This document shows, piece after piece, positions 49,761 to 62,600 of a stretch of 64,000 nucleotides of DNA. The DNA lies in the NCBI GenBank assembly GCA_022749755.1, contig CM040453.1:4920102-4984101 (forward strand), given 5' to 3'. The stretch comes from Azadirachta indica. Its lineage: Eukaryota > Streptophyta > Magnoliopsida > Sapindales > Meliaceae. The translations under genes and the position numbers were made by a program. Positions within the stretch are counted from its first letter, which is position 1; every line of letters starts with the position of its first letter. Below the pieces are notes generated by a model. It had not been told where the DNA came from. It made no database searches and saw only the letters and a program-made list of their open reading frames with translations.

Positions 49761-51940
49761 GCCATTGTTGTCCGGTATCAGTCACAGAGATGCTGCTGCC
49801 AATTAGAATTGAAGAGAAGCAATCTAATTCCCTCTCTCTCTGTATTCCATGTTTCATCCTTTCTGTTAATTTCTAGTTTTGCCCATTCCTGTAGTCATGT
49901 TGTTATGAACTGGAATCATATATAGTTAGTTAGATGAGATTAGTAGAGCGAATTACAAAATTTTATTATCAGGAAAGTTAGCCTCTCAGTAGTGTATTGA
50001 GGAAAAAGCTTTCTTTGGAATAATTTCATTTGTATCATCATCAGGACTGCGTTGTGTTCTTTCTGTTCGGTTCTAGAAATCGCATTACGTTTAAACTGAA
50101 GAATGAGTTGAGGTTGTTAAAAGATTTTCGGAAAAACATTTGAAAAAGCGCTGCAATCTTTATAATTTCCAGCCCCTTTAGATTAAGGCATCAAATTAAC
50201 CTTTTTTTTTTATTTGAATATTAATTTTTTTTTTTTTGGAATATTCTAGAAGCATGTACATCCATGCTTAATCTGCATTATCATCAGATTCACATGACGT
50301 GAAGTGACTACTGTACTGATGATCTTATTTAATCATTATCATCAGTAATCATCGTGTATTGTTGCATCACCACATGTTGAATTCTCGTCAACCATGCAAG
50401 GAGCAAGCCAATCCCCACTATAATAAGATTTCTCTACTGCTCCCTTCCTCCTGGACCGTTGAAATCCTTCCACTTCCAATTCCACAGGTTTGGTAGTTGT
50501 TCATTATCCATCAAAATCCCACTCTTCGGAATTAGTTTTGCCATAAAGTCTGTAACCTCACCCCAAAATTAAAAGTTGATGGAATAATATTATATTAGTC
50601 AACTCCATGCATGTTTTGCTAGGAGAAGCTTGTAGCCCTTCTTCAGATTGGTTTACTTTCCTGGGTTATCTAATCAAAAAACTACCACCAATCACTAATA
50701 GCCATGATCAACAACCGATTGAATTCCCACGGAGAGTATGAAAATATCATTTGATATCGTTGCTTGCATTCCAGTTCTTCTCCCTTGGAAGATAATGTTG
50801 ATTTCACCACTTCTTCATTAGTTGGGTTGCTACTGGCTGGCAATCTCATAATTTTCTCCGTTACCATCAGCTTTAGCCTGCCAGTAAAGTACTCTGCTTA
50901 AAGAAACTTATTAATTTATTATCGCCAATTTATACAAACATTAATTAACTTCCCCTTTCCACTTTTTCCTATTCCTATTAGAAATAGTACATTTGTATTA
51001 TTTTCCTAATTCAAACTAGATAAATATTATTTTAATTTTCCTCTCATGTTTCGGATATGCGACCACACTAGTATACATAAATAAATACTGCCCTTTTATT
51101 TATTTATTTTAAGTTCATGCAGGATCGAATAGGAATAGGCAATAGTAGCAGTGGTGGTAGTAGTAGTAGTAGTAAATACCAAGGTGTACCATGTTGGAAG
51201 ATAACTCAGCAGCAGCAAGTAGAAGCATAAGCAGAAATACTTGGATCAGCCGCGGTCGCAGGAATTGTTGGCCGGACAAAGTCAAAAAGGCCCACGTAAT
51301 TGAACCCACTACGTCACGATTAAGTACAACAAAAACACACTGCGTGGATCATGAAAATTCAACATCCTCATTCACAGGACAAAAGCTCAACAAAGACTCG
51401 AGGAGGTGGAAATTGCATTTGGTATAGTTAGTTAACTAGGGAATTGGAGACTTACACATAAGAAGCGATTCAAGTGCAGTTTCGAACGATGCACTCAGTG
51501 TGGAAGTAACTTCATTGTGTATTTACTGGCTTGTATTCATTTCCTCATAAGATGTAATACACACACACACATATATACATACATACATACATACATACAT
51601 ACATACATACACACATACATAGAGATATATATATATATATATAATATATAAAAAATTTAACCGGCAGAGCCAAGGATAAACAATAGAACTTTGGGCAGCC
51701 AAATTTTTAGTTTATAGTTCAATTGTCAATAGCTTCATCTCATCACTCATTAAATCTCATTTGTATCATCGATCAAAATGGCAACCATTTATATTAAAAC
51801 CTAATTCATCTACTTGCAATTAACAATTTAATGACTTTTTAATCTGAATGCAACTAAATTTGACAGTAGGAAAACTCCAGTGAAATCTTTTTGATAGCAC
51901 AGCATGGGGCAGGCGAGACAAGCAAACATCCTCATGCATA
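49761..51940. other. Region between FY and the tyrosyl-tRNA synthetase gene
   Basis: The two genes converge here, so both 3' UTRs lie within this region. Minus-strand open frames at 50434-50544 and 50682-50867 have protein-like composition but no recognisable family. A short frame at 51115-51309 (minus) overlaps one at 51191-51427 (plus); neither is supported. A trinucleotide TAG run lies at about 51160-51175. Confidence 0.5.
51560..51645. repeat. (CA)n, (CATA)n and (TA)n microsatellites
   Basis: A CA run leads into about nine CATA units (about 51574-51611), followed by a TA run (51625-51645), in the stretch between the convergent genes. Confidence 0.88.
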
Positions 51941-54900
51941 TCACCTTGTAACTCTGTAACCCTACAAAACAGAAAACCAAAGCAGAGATTTATGTTAAAT
52001 GGAAGTCTCAAAAAGGAAAAATAGGAACAGCTTCTCTCAGTGATTTGTGCTCTAAATACAAAAAATTTCCTTAACAGAGTCCATACTGTAATCATTAAAA
52101 TGAGTATCAAATTTTACACAAAGTATGAAGCAAAATAAGCAATCGTACCTTAACACGTTTCAGCAGATCTTTGGCAGTAGGATCTTTTTTGAAGTGATCA
52201 CGTACAGGCTTCAGATGGTGAGGTGAACAAATGAAATGTTAGCTCAGGCAAACTATAGAAAAACAAAACAAAATAAAAAATCACAGAAGACTTCTCAGCA
52301 AGTGTCATGAAGTCCAATAGGAGCACCCACTTGAGTAGGCAATGGACACATTATTTTGCTTTAATATGTCTATGACCATGTGCAAATTCCACTCTTTCCA
52401 GTTTAACAAGGACTGGAAAAGCAATTACCTGCAGTATCATATTTAATGCTTTTGACAGAGCAGGCTTGAGGTCCCCAGGATGTAAATTGCCTTCTTCATA
52501 ATCAGCAACAAGTTCTTCAAAGCTTTTGTAGATCCTGGATTACAATGGAATTTGTGATTACAGTTACTATAATTAAATATTATGTTTTCCCATAAATTCC
52601 ACTGTAAATGATTCATGATGAAAAGGCCTTATATAAAAACAAGTTGAGTTCAAGGAGTTTCGAGGCTTCAATTTATTGGCAAAGCATAGGCTGGCCTTGC
52701 AGAAACTGGCCAACATGCTTCCACACTAATATATATATATATATATAACTATGAAAATGGAAAGAAAAGGCTTTTATCCTTGGCAATATATAACTCATTA
52801 GGACTCACTTGTCACCACCATTGGCTGTGCTGCGCTCCACCTTGAATTCATTGAACCATGGGAAGATGATGTATTTTATGTACTCCAAACACGGATTTCC
52901 TTCAGCAATCTTCGGAGGGCAGTATGCTTTCTTTATCTTCACATTCACTTCTGCCTATGACATAAAACGAACGCAAGACACAAACAGTCATATCTGAAAT
53001 ACATAAAATTAAAGTGATGTCTTGATATTCCACTCATTCATATCACTGCTTAAAGTATATACACGCACTTATACCTGTAATTTACTCCACTTACAATACT
53101 AAATCATACCTCCTCATCCTCCATGAAGATGGAAGATGATGCATCAGTTTTTGACATCTTCTCTTGCCCTTGCAGAAGTCCAGGAAGCATATCTGTGCAT
53201 CACATAATCCAAAAGGAACTAAGGAATGAAAAGAGTGGGAGAAAGAGGGACAGAGACCATAGAAATATGTAACAAGGAAAATTGGACAATACGGTGTGAC
53301 AAAATGATGGGCTTGTTTTTCCTCTTTATGTCATCACAATACTCTCTTGCAAGTACATTTACTTTCCTTTGATCCATGCCCAATTGACAAATGTCAGCCT
53401 GTGATGTAAAACACAGTTTATTAGCATCAGCTAAATATCACAAGCCATAAAATGATGATTGACAAAACAAAATAACCTAGAATCATTAGACAAATCCAAA
53501 AGTGGTGGAAAGATATATATAAGAAAACTGTTGCCTTTTCCAATTTGACATAAAATAAATTTCACTAGATAAATAACTTCATAGCAAGTAAAGCCAAAGA
53601 CCTAATGGGAAATTATAATATTTAAATATAAGCACCTTGAGGAAAAATATGTCGGCACATTGCATGCATGGGTAGAGAATCTGGGCTGCAGTCAACTCAT
53701 CCTGCTCATTACGACCCATAATCTGAACACACCTAAATTGGACAGATACCATAGTATAAGCAAAACTACAGGACTATCTAAATAAAAGAGAGAACCTAGA
53801 ATTACTAAATATGTAGTGTACCTCATTATCCTAGGAAGCTTGTTCCTGCGAGCTATATCCATCACAAGAGGCCAGTACTCAGATGCCCTGGCATTAATTT
53901 CTTCTGAAGACCACAAAAACTCAACTCCTTTGAGATCCATCCCAACAGCTTTCCATATCTCTATCAAATAATGTCCGACTGTTTGAATTTTCTTCAAGTC
54001 ACCTCCCATTTTGTTGTTTAGCTGCGCAAACCAGTCAGCTATCCAAATTTTTACCTTACAACCAGCAGAGGTCAGTTTGTTCACGCTTATCGTCTTCATA
54101 ACACCCTGGTAACCGACCAAATAAACAGGAAAAAGTGATAAGCAATTCCTTTTAGAAAAAGAAAAGAAAATTTTGCTTGAAGCACGGGAAAACAGCATCT
54201 ATGACAGAAATGAGAATTGGGAAGCAAAAGACATTCGATCATTGCATGAGAACCCACAATTACATACGATTAAATGCCAAACCCTGAAATAATGTGGAAA
54301 AAATTAACAAAACAGAAAATAAAATAACCACACCTGAAACTTACGAATTTTATTTATTTTCAAAATAATAGCAAATCCTGCTCCATTAAATGTCAACAAT
54401 GTATTTGACTAATCAGAGACTATATTAGATGCGAAAAACATCATAAACTAGCAAACTTTGGACCATAGAACAGCAAATAGGAGGAAAAAAAGGCAGAAAT
54501 TGCTTCATCATATATTTAAATTTATATTTAATCATGAAGTTACACCTGGAGAACCAGAAATCAATTGAATTGCTAACATCAATTGAGAAAACTTGCGAAA
54601 TTAATAGATTCCAAGAAATCAATTGTATTAAGTGCTGTAAAAACTAGAAAAGAACCACCAGTAAACTATTAGAAATGCAAGCATTGATAGCTTTGCAATA
54701 CCTGAGCAATGTGCATTCTTCCCGATGGTTCAAAGCCATCATAACAAATGGGTTGAGGCTTCTTGGTGAGAAGATTCAACAACTCATCTTCCTGTATACA
54801 CTCTTCACCTACACTTCGCACAATCCGAAACTTCTCCTCCACAGTCATCCTAATACAACCAAGGCATGTTTCAACAGATACATGAAAACAGATGTAGGAT

Positions 54901-55591
54901 AACTCTGGATGGTTGAAATCAAAATTCAAACAATAACAACCTGTGTAAATACATAAAGAGCTTTAAAATCATTGTAGATATTTGTTAATATTGCCACTAG
55001 TTTCAAATTTTACGAAAATGCAATGCAACAACTAGTTAGTGGAATTTGATAAGGTCATAAACAAGTCAATTGATTTGAAATTATAATCTTAAGAATTGCC
55101 TTTTTTTTTTCTTCTTGACATCTATAGCTTATCCAGATACCTTTATCACGAATTTGATTTAGCTAACTCCAAAACATGTTTCAACAGCTGTTGATTGGAC
55201 TTGAAAGCATCAAGAACAGTTAAATATTCTGTCAATGCTCTCATTTCTTAGCAAAAATATTTAAATATTTTGCATCTAAATCTTCAAATGAGTCCCATCA
55301 ATACATAAACACTAAAAAATCCGTATGACAATAGCAATATATTTCAAACAAGTGAATATTATAGAGCTTATTCAGGCTAAGTAGGTATTTTGACAAACTT
55401 ACTTGCCTTGAGACCATTTTACCATAACCTGCCACAATTGTACTTCTAATTGAATCAAAATAGAATATTAAACTTTTGTAGATTGATACTTACTGAGTGG
55501 AACTAGAGGAAGCTTCTTCACTTTGGGAGTTGATGGACAGGGACTTCATGTCTTCGGATGGTGGAGTTTGATTGGTTGAGTCATCAGCCAT
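51941..55591 (-). CDS. Tyrosyl-tRNA synthetase, cytosolic type
   Basis: Ten exons (55494-55591, 54702-54849, 53822-54105, 53636-53732, 53293-53398, 53110-53192, 52809-52954, 52429-52534, 52149-52208, 51941-51961) encode 382 residues, the usual size of the plant cytosolic enzyme. It charges tRNA-Tyr in two steps using ATP. The class I signatures are HIAQ (residues 79-82, the HIGH box, in PSGRMHIAQ) and KMSKT (256-260, the KMSKS loop). IWIADWFAQLNNK and GRNEQDEL form parts of the Rossmann-fold site. The last exon encodes only GYRVTR and a stop; it was chosen by phase and matches the basic end expected for plant enzymes. The N-terminal 30 residues are Ser/Thr-rich and unlike a transit peptide. 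The leader appears to have its own intron and a telo-box. Confidence 0.95.
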
Positions 55592-56640
55592 TGTGCAGCA
55601 ACTTCTTCACAACAAAGGCTTTTCTTTCACTGGAGCTTTTAGTTGTGACTCCTCAATCTATACAGTACATAATCACACAAATCTCCATCACATCTCAATC
55701 AAGATCTAATGCAGAGGATCACTCCTCTCTTTGTTTTAATAAAACATCAAAAAGAGAATATTGTGTGATACTCGTCATTGAAAATCCAGCATAATGTCAT
55801 ATCCTTGCATCAACATCTTACAAAAGAAATAAACACAACAATGAAAAGCAGTGACTTTTATATTTATCATCTTTCTTTGAGGTACAGATCCACAGAAGAA
55901 CTAGTGAAGATAGCATTAACAGCAGCCAAACTTATTTGTCTTATTCAGATACATATATTCAGATACCTAAAAGTAAATGACTAGTAAATAACATTTATAA
56001 TAAGGATTCCTACCTACCAAATAATAAACTCAATCCTATCTAAACAAAACAAATAAAAGCAAGAATTCCTAATTATTATAATCCTAAAACTAGGAGACTT
56101 CTGATAATTTCCTACATCAGAAACTCTTCTCTCCAATAAAAAGATAAAACTCCGACATAACAAATCACCATAAATGAAATAATTCATGGAGCTTCAAAAT
56201 ACTATTCTGAGGCCGAATAAGCATCCATATACAAAATGCATAAAATACTGATTCTATTAAAATTGTTAAATATCCTCTATGCAGCGTACAGTCAGTAGCA
56301 GGATAAGCACAGGCCAAAGGATCAGAGACCCTTAATCTGAAAATAATAAATTTTATAAATCATAAAACAAACAGAAACACATGAAAGTTCATAATCAAAT
56401 GCACAGAAGATCAAAGATTTCAGCAGAAAGTCATTAAAATGAAGAAAAGAGGATAATTACCACCAATGTTCCATGAACAGAAACCATCAGCTAGAGATTT
56501 GTTTGAAGTGTAAGCAATAAGAAATCAGAAGCAAATTAAAATTAAAGGAAAGAAATACCTGAAAATGGCGATGACAAACAGGCTAGGCTGAGAGGTGGCG
56601 TCGGGCATGGAGTCAAGAGGTAGGGTTTTAGTGGGAATGG
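55592..56640 (-). promoter_or_regulatory. 5' leader of the tyrosyl-tRNA synthetase gene: probable noncoding exon, intron, telo-box and uORF
   Basis: On the minus strand CATTTTCAG|GTATTT (near 56568) is a good donor, and CTGTATAG (near 55665) a possible acceptor upstream of the start codon. Together they suggest a leader intron of about 0.9 kb. The candidate first exon contains AAACCCTA (56621-56628), the telo-box found in promoters of many plant translation-machinery genes. It also contains an ATG (MPDATSQPSLFVIAIF) that would be an upstream ORF ending soon after the splice. Confidence 0.45.
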
Positions 56641-57477
56641 ATTCCAGGTAAAGAATTCAACGTGGGTGACCTGGCCGATTCCATCCTCGATTAGGTTCGG
56701 TTCGGCTCGATTTACTGAACCGGACCCAATATAACTAAAGTTAGGGGTTTTACCTTCTACTCGACTCTTAACCGAATCCGAATTGAAGCAAATTCATTCC
56801 TACTTTTGAACTGATAAATTTTCTATTGGGGGTATTTTACATATATTTTTAAATAAAGCAATGACCAAATAAAAAGTTATATTTTAAAAAAAATTCGACC
56901 AAATTACAATGACATATAAATCAAATCAAATTAAAGTGATATTTTATTTAATTCAACCAATTTAATTCAATATCTTATTTTTCTTCAGAACCTTGGAATA
57001 CAATGTTAAAATTATAAAAATAAAATAATACTACTCATGCAAAATATTTATACAAAATTATTTGGTACAAATAAACATTACGTGTAAAAATAAGAGTTAA
57101 AATATAGTTCATAATATAAAATTTATATTTTCATTTATCAAGTGCTTATATAAATTAAGTTTGTATAGATAACTTATATGTAGAATATTTCTTTAAAATA
57201 TTTAAGGCGTTGTAAAAATTTATTAATAGCTAAATCATGGTAAAAATTAAAATATTGAAGTTGTTCTTGGTTTTGTCAGGAGAAGATAAATATTGATAGT
57301 TTTTATTAAAATAAAGGAAATTTTTTCTGTGAATTTAAATGTGGACAAGATTGATGTTAAGGAAATATCGATTCACCTCTTATTTTCCATAACAAAAGAA
57401 CAAATCAACTAAATTTCAATAATTTTAAAAATCATAGAGTAAAATCACATAAAATGTGTAAATAAATAAATAAAAAA

Positions 57478-57624
57478 TCAATTGAAATGATCATCTTCTT
57501 CTTCGACTTGTTGCAGTGAGCGGACAATTTGAGTTGCCACAATAAAGCAGGTTGAGAACCACTCAGTTAAAGCCATCCAGGTTAGCCTGCCCACCCACAG
57601 AACCATGTTCCATCTCATTGCCAT
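57478..57624 (-). CDS. Small ORF, 48 residues, possible single-pass membrane peptide
   Basis: ATG at 57624, with a second ATG at 57618 in the same frame, opens 48 codons ending at TGA 57478-57480. The peptide starts MAMRWNMVLWVGRLTWM, continues through a hydrophobic Trp-rich segment to about residue 35 (FSTCFIVATQIV), and ends in an acidic EEEDD tail. GC content is visibly higher than in the flanking A/T-rich DNA. I do not recognise the family. It could be a genuine short gene, an exon of an unseen gene, or a relic. No function is assigned. Confidence 0.4.
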   Translation of the reverse strand: MAMRWNMVLWVGRLTWMALTEWFSTCFIVATQIVRSLQQVEEEDDHFN

Positions 57625-59225
57625 GAATGAATTTCTCTGCAACTCCCACTTCAAACAAAAATTTTGTCAATTTAGATTTTATGTAGAGGGGAATAACAAT
57701 TAATTCCTGAAGTTTTATACTTATACATAAATAATAACATAATTTATTTATTTATTTATTTATATCTAATAAGTTTAAGATTATATCGAAATTATTAAAT
57801 TGTTTTCACAACATTGCAATTTGATCGTTACGCTGCAGAAGTTTTGTAACTTAACGGTTAACATTAGGGAGTGTTTTGGTTATTTCATTTCAGATTACTT
57901 GACCACTCTTGGATTTATTTAAAATAAATGAAAACTTTATGTCCTTATGTACAAAAACATAAACAAATAAGGTATCTGAATGTTATTATCCCATAAGAAT
58001 ATGTAAGATATCAAAATAATCCTAAGATCTTGTTGTCTTTGGAAATAAATCACACTGTTTAATTTTGTCTCTATACACAATCTTCAAAAATATTGCTTTT
58101 AAGGAAAATTATAAAAAAAAAAAAACTCAAAAGATAAAATCTTCTATACATTCGGCATAGGATAAAAGTTATAACATAAATTTGAGGTTAGACATCACAT
58201 ATACTATATATTATGTTTTAAGATGTAAAGTGTGATACATCTATCATATTTAAAATTTTTAGTAAATATCTGATATAAATATCGTTATAATGTGATACTG
58301 TGATATAAAAAAAATGAAAATATAACAATAAAGAATGAAAATAAAAAAGTAACTTACTCAAACAATCATCACTTTAAAAACGAGAATTTCTTATTGTTGG
58401 GGCTAACCCAATTGGTAAACTTGTCTTTTTTTACTTTATAAATTAATAATTTAAGGGATAGTTTATTTTTTAAATAAATTTGAGTATAATTATTCAGATG
58501 TTTAAGAGTTTTTTTTTTAACTATATATAAATATTTGATAAAAGTATATGAATATAATTAAGTTATATTTTTTTTTTACTTAAATCTGAACAAATAAATG
58601 TCTGAATAATTTAATATTTTTATTTTTCATAAATATTTTTATTTTATTAATTTATTTACTAACAAAGTTAAAACCCTATTTAACTATTTTTGACGTATTT
58701 TTTTTTCTATCTTAAATCCCTTCTACTTGTCTTTTTAGTCATATCTATTTTATACTTTAACTATTACAATAAATTTGTATATTTATATAATTACAATTAT
58801 ATTATAATATGATTTATTATTTCTATTTAATTTTTATTGATCTTTATACCATCAATTATAAATTATTTAAAAAAATTATATCAAATAAATAAATAATATA
58901 CATATAAATATAATTTATTAACTTTTTATCTATTATTGTACTAATGTAATCAAAATTATTATAAATATAAGTATTATTTAAAAAGGTATATATATATGTT
59001 AAAATATCAATTTTTAAACTTTTTATTTTATCATAATAAATAATTTAATATTTATTTTTAAAATATTTTAAAATAAAAAATAAATATATTATTTAAAAGA
59101 TTAAAATTTTAATCACATATTCAGATAAAAAAAAACGAAGACTACTTAAATTTGAAAAAAATTAAAGATTAAAAATATATTTAAACTCTAACTCACCCCG
59201 TTATTACGTTGTTCAAGAAAAAGAA

Positions 59226-59311
59226 AAGCCCACAGCCTCGTACTTTTCTTTAAAAAAAAAAAAAACCCACAGCCTCGTGCCTTTTTTTAAAAAAAAGCCC
59301 ACAGCCTCGCT
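59226..59311. repeat. Three tandem imperfect copies of a 32-38-bp unit
   Basis: The unit has CCCACAGCCTCG followed by a T tract and an A tract. Copies of the core lie at 59228-59240, 59266-59277 and 59297-59309. Confidence 0.85.
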
Positions 59312-59659
59312 ATTAATTGTATAGATTTTGACTCAAATTAAAAGCTATCAAAAACATTTTCGCCCCCCTTTTCTCGTTGAAAATTTCCGGATTAATACGA
59401 GTATTGCCCACAGGCTAACTCCCACCATTGTATTAATTTTGTAGTTTTTGACTCATGGAATTACTTGGATCACAGAGCACAACCGCGACATAAGCACGAG
59501 CATTCTACGATGATCAAACGACCAGCATCAACGCATACCGTACACCACCACGCACGATTACAAAATTCCTAAACGGGCTTTACCCATAACAAATTAACCA
59601 CACCCCCTACGATACGAAACGTCTCCCTCCCTCTTTCGGTGGGCTTCTTCCTGCCTGTG

Positions 59660-62600
59660 ATGGACGACATGACGCCGTTCTCCGACCACAAACTCTGCGG
59701 TTTTTTACCTGCAGTTCTTACGGTCAATGCCCCGCATTCGAACCTCAACCAAGTCTTAACTTTCAACACGCCATGTCACATCTTCAGCGACGGCTTCAGA
59801 TCCGAAAACGGGATTGTTTTATCTCCGGTCAATACCGAACCACTCCCAAACTGCGACGTTTCAGGGGAAGGTTCGAGCGCAAGTAGAGAAAGGGACGTAG
59901 GTTCGCGTAGGAAGATGAGGAGGCTGACGAAGATAGGTTTGGTCAATGGAAGCATGAGCGTGGTGCACCAGCTACAATCTTTGGTGAATCAGAGGTGCCT
60001 GAAGATTGACGCCCGAGTTATACACGTGGAGATTGAGGAAAATGAGGAGGCGAGAGTCGTGGTGCTTGTGGATGTTTACTTGCCAATTGCCGTTTGGTCC
60101 GGTTGGCAGTTTCCAAAATCCGGGGCCATTGCTGGTGCTCTGTTCAGACACTTGAGGTACATTGGTCAACATTTAGCTGTTTGTGAATCAGTTTGATGGG
60201 TAGTGCCGTTTTGAAGTTAATTCATTAGTAATTAGAGTGTGCAATAGATGCTTAATACTAACATAGATTTGCTTCCTATTTGGGTAACGAGAATCTGAGA
60301 AGCAGAACCGGAATTTCTTTTAAAAATATCAATAACTAAATTAGCCATTGTGGTTAAAAATAGTGCAAATTCTCTTTTTTTTGGGCCGTTGTATCACCTC
60401 ATTCAGTAGGTAATAATGATGATTATTGTGGCTCAGTTGAAAATGCATTGTATTCCATTCTATAGGATATAGAGCTGCAACTAACCAACCGAATTGTGTA
60501 TAGGACCTTCTGGTTTTAATTATTTAGATGCATCATGGAAATATTTATTGATGGCTGAACGCATAGTTTAGCATTAGATATTGCAGTGCTTATGTCTACC
60601 AAATTATTATTTTGAAGAGCTAACGCAATCTCAAAGTCACAATATAAGGAATAAGGAACCAAACAGTTTTGATCTGAATATAACACTTTGATGTTTTTAT
60701 TTTCTGGATACAGTGGTTCTATATTTTGTCTTTCCATTTGTATTAGTTTGTCTATTTGGCTAATGCAGTTTAAGTCATCTGCAGTTGTGATTGGGTGCAT
60801 AGAAGGTCAATGCTTCTTGACGGTGAACAATATTGCAAAGATGCTCACAAAAGTAGCATTTGGAACATTTCTGATTGTCATGTTCTTGACTGCAAGTTGC
60901 GGTGTGGAGCCCCTGATTCCTCAAAGAAAAGGCTATTTGAACTTCATGAAGTTTTCAAGAGTTTACCTAGTGTGTCAAATAAGGGGAAGCCTGATTCTAC
61001 TCGAGTAAAACCTGCAAATGACTGTTGCAGCACTGGCATTTCAGATGTAGCAGATGATATTTTGATCTCTATACTAACTAGACTTGGCCCATTGGACCTT
61101 GTCAGAGTTGCAGCAACTTGTCGCCATCTAAGATGCTTGGCTGCATCAATCATGCCATGTATGAAGCTCAAACTTTTTCCGCATCAGCAGGCAGCAGTTG
61201 AGTGGATGTTATACCGTGAGCGGAATGCTGAAGTTATGCCACATCCTCTATATATTGGTTTCTCAACTGAAGATGGGTTTTCTTTCTATGTAAATACTGT
61301 TTCCGGTGATATAGTTACTGGGACAGTCCCCACTGTCAGAGATTTTTGCGGGGGAATGTTCTGTGACGAACCCGGCCTAGGTAAGACTATAACTGCTCTT
61401 TCCCTTATTTTGAAGACACAAGGAACAATGGCTGACCCACCAGACGGAGTTCAAATTATTTGGTGCACACATAATGGTGACCCAAGATGTAGCTATTATG
61501 ACATTAGTGGTGACAAATGCTCCTGTAATAGTATGTTTTTAGGCAAAAGACTTGTGAATCAGAATGCTCGTAGGGGACAATTATGTGTAGGTAAATTTGC
61601 TCCTGTGGAGAATTTGGATTACTCATTGCCTAAAAGAGGCAGGTTAATGGATCTAAGTGAGCAGATTGAGGGATATAGTTCTTTCTCTGTTGTAGGAATG
61701 ACATCACCATCAATTGCATGCACCGAGCCAGCAACACGTTTTGTTCGGAGCACAAGGAGCTTGGTTCGAATCAGGAAGAATCTTTTTGATACATTTGATG
61801 AAGCTTCTAGTTTTTGTAAAGAGAGAAAGGCTAAAAGAAACTCAACGACAAAGAAGCGTGTGAAAGGCCCTATACAGGGCCCTCAAGGAAATCAAGTTGG
61901 TTTATTACATGTAGTGTCAAACAGTTGCAAGAGGACTGAAAAGGTTTCCGCAGATCATTTTGTATGTGATGAAACTTGGGTTCAGTGTGATGCCTGTCAT
62001 AAGTGGAGGAAGCTTGCAGATGCAAGTGTAACTGATGCTACGGCAGCTTGGTTCTGTAGTATGAACACTGACCCAACACATAGCAGTTGTAGAGATCCTG
62101 AAGAAGCTTGGGATAATTGCCAGTCCATTACCTACCTACCAGGATTTCACTCAAAAGGAACTTCTGGTGGCAAAGTGGAAAATGTGTCTTTTTTCATCAG
62201 TGTGCTTAAGGAGCACTATGCGCTGATAAACTCTAAAACAAAGAAAGCCTTAACTTGGTTCGTTAAACTGTCTCCTGACAAACTCTCTGAAATGGAAACA
62301 ACTGGTTTGGCAAGTCCAATATTAGGTACTTGTGCAGATGGAGATGCCCAAGGGTTCCGTAAAATATTTCAAGCATTTGGTCTTATAAGGAGAGTGGAAA
62401 AGGGTATTAGCAGGTGGTATTACCCACGAACTCTTGACAACCTGACATTTGATTTGGATGCTCTAAGACTTGCTCTTTGTGAACCATTGGATTCTGTCAG
62501 GTTATATTTGTCAAGGGCAACTTTAATTGTTGTTCCATCATATTTAGTTGATCATTGGAAAACCCAAATCGAAAGACATGTCAGACCTGGCCAATTGCGT

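Larger units (their letters stand above)
56641..59659. other. 3-kb AT-rich intergenic region
   Basis: Between divergently transcribed genes; both promoters should lie here. The TyrRS side (56690-56790) is rich in GGTTCGGTTCGG/CCGAATCCGAA words like those in dispersed plant repeats. From about 58400 to 59200 the sequence is nearly pure A/T. Only one small open frame (57478-57624) stands out. Confidence 0.55.

Noticed and set aside
51820..52110. Minus-strand 96-codon frame at the 3' end of TyrRS
   Set aside because: The true last exon reads a different frame (GYRVTR, stop at 51941); the longer frame does not join in phase to exon 9.
60688..61008. Plus-strand 106-codon hydrophobic frame
   Set aside because: Crosses the end of intron 1 and the start of exon 2 of the F-box/SNF2 gene in the wrong frame.
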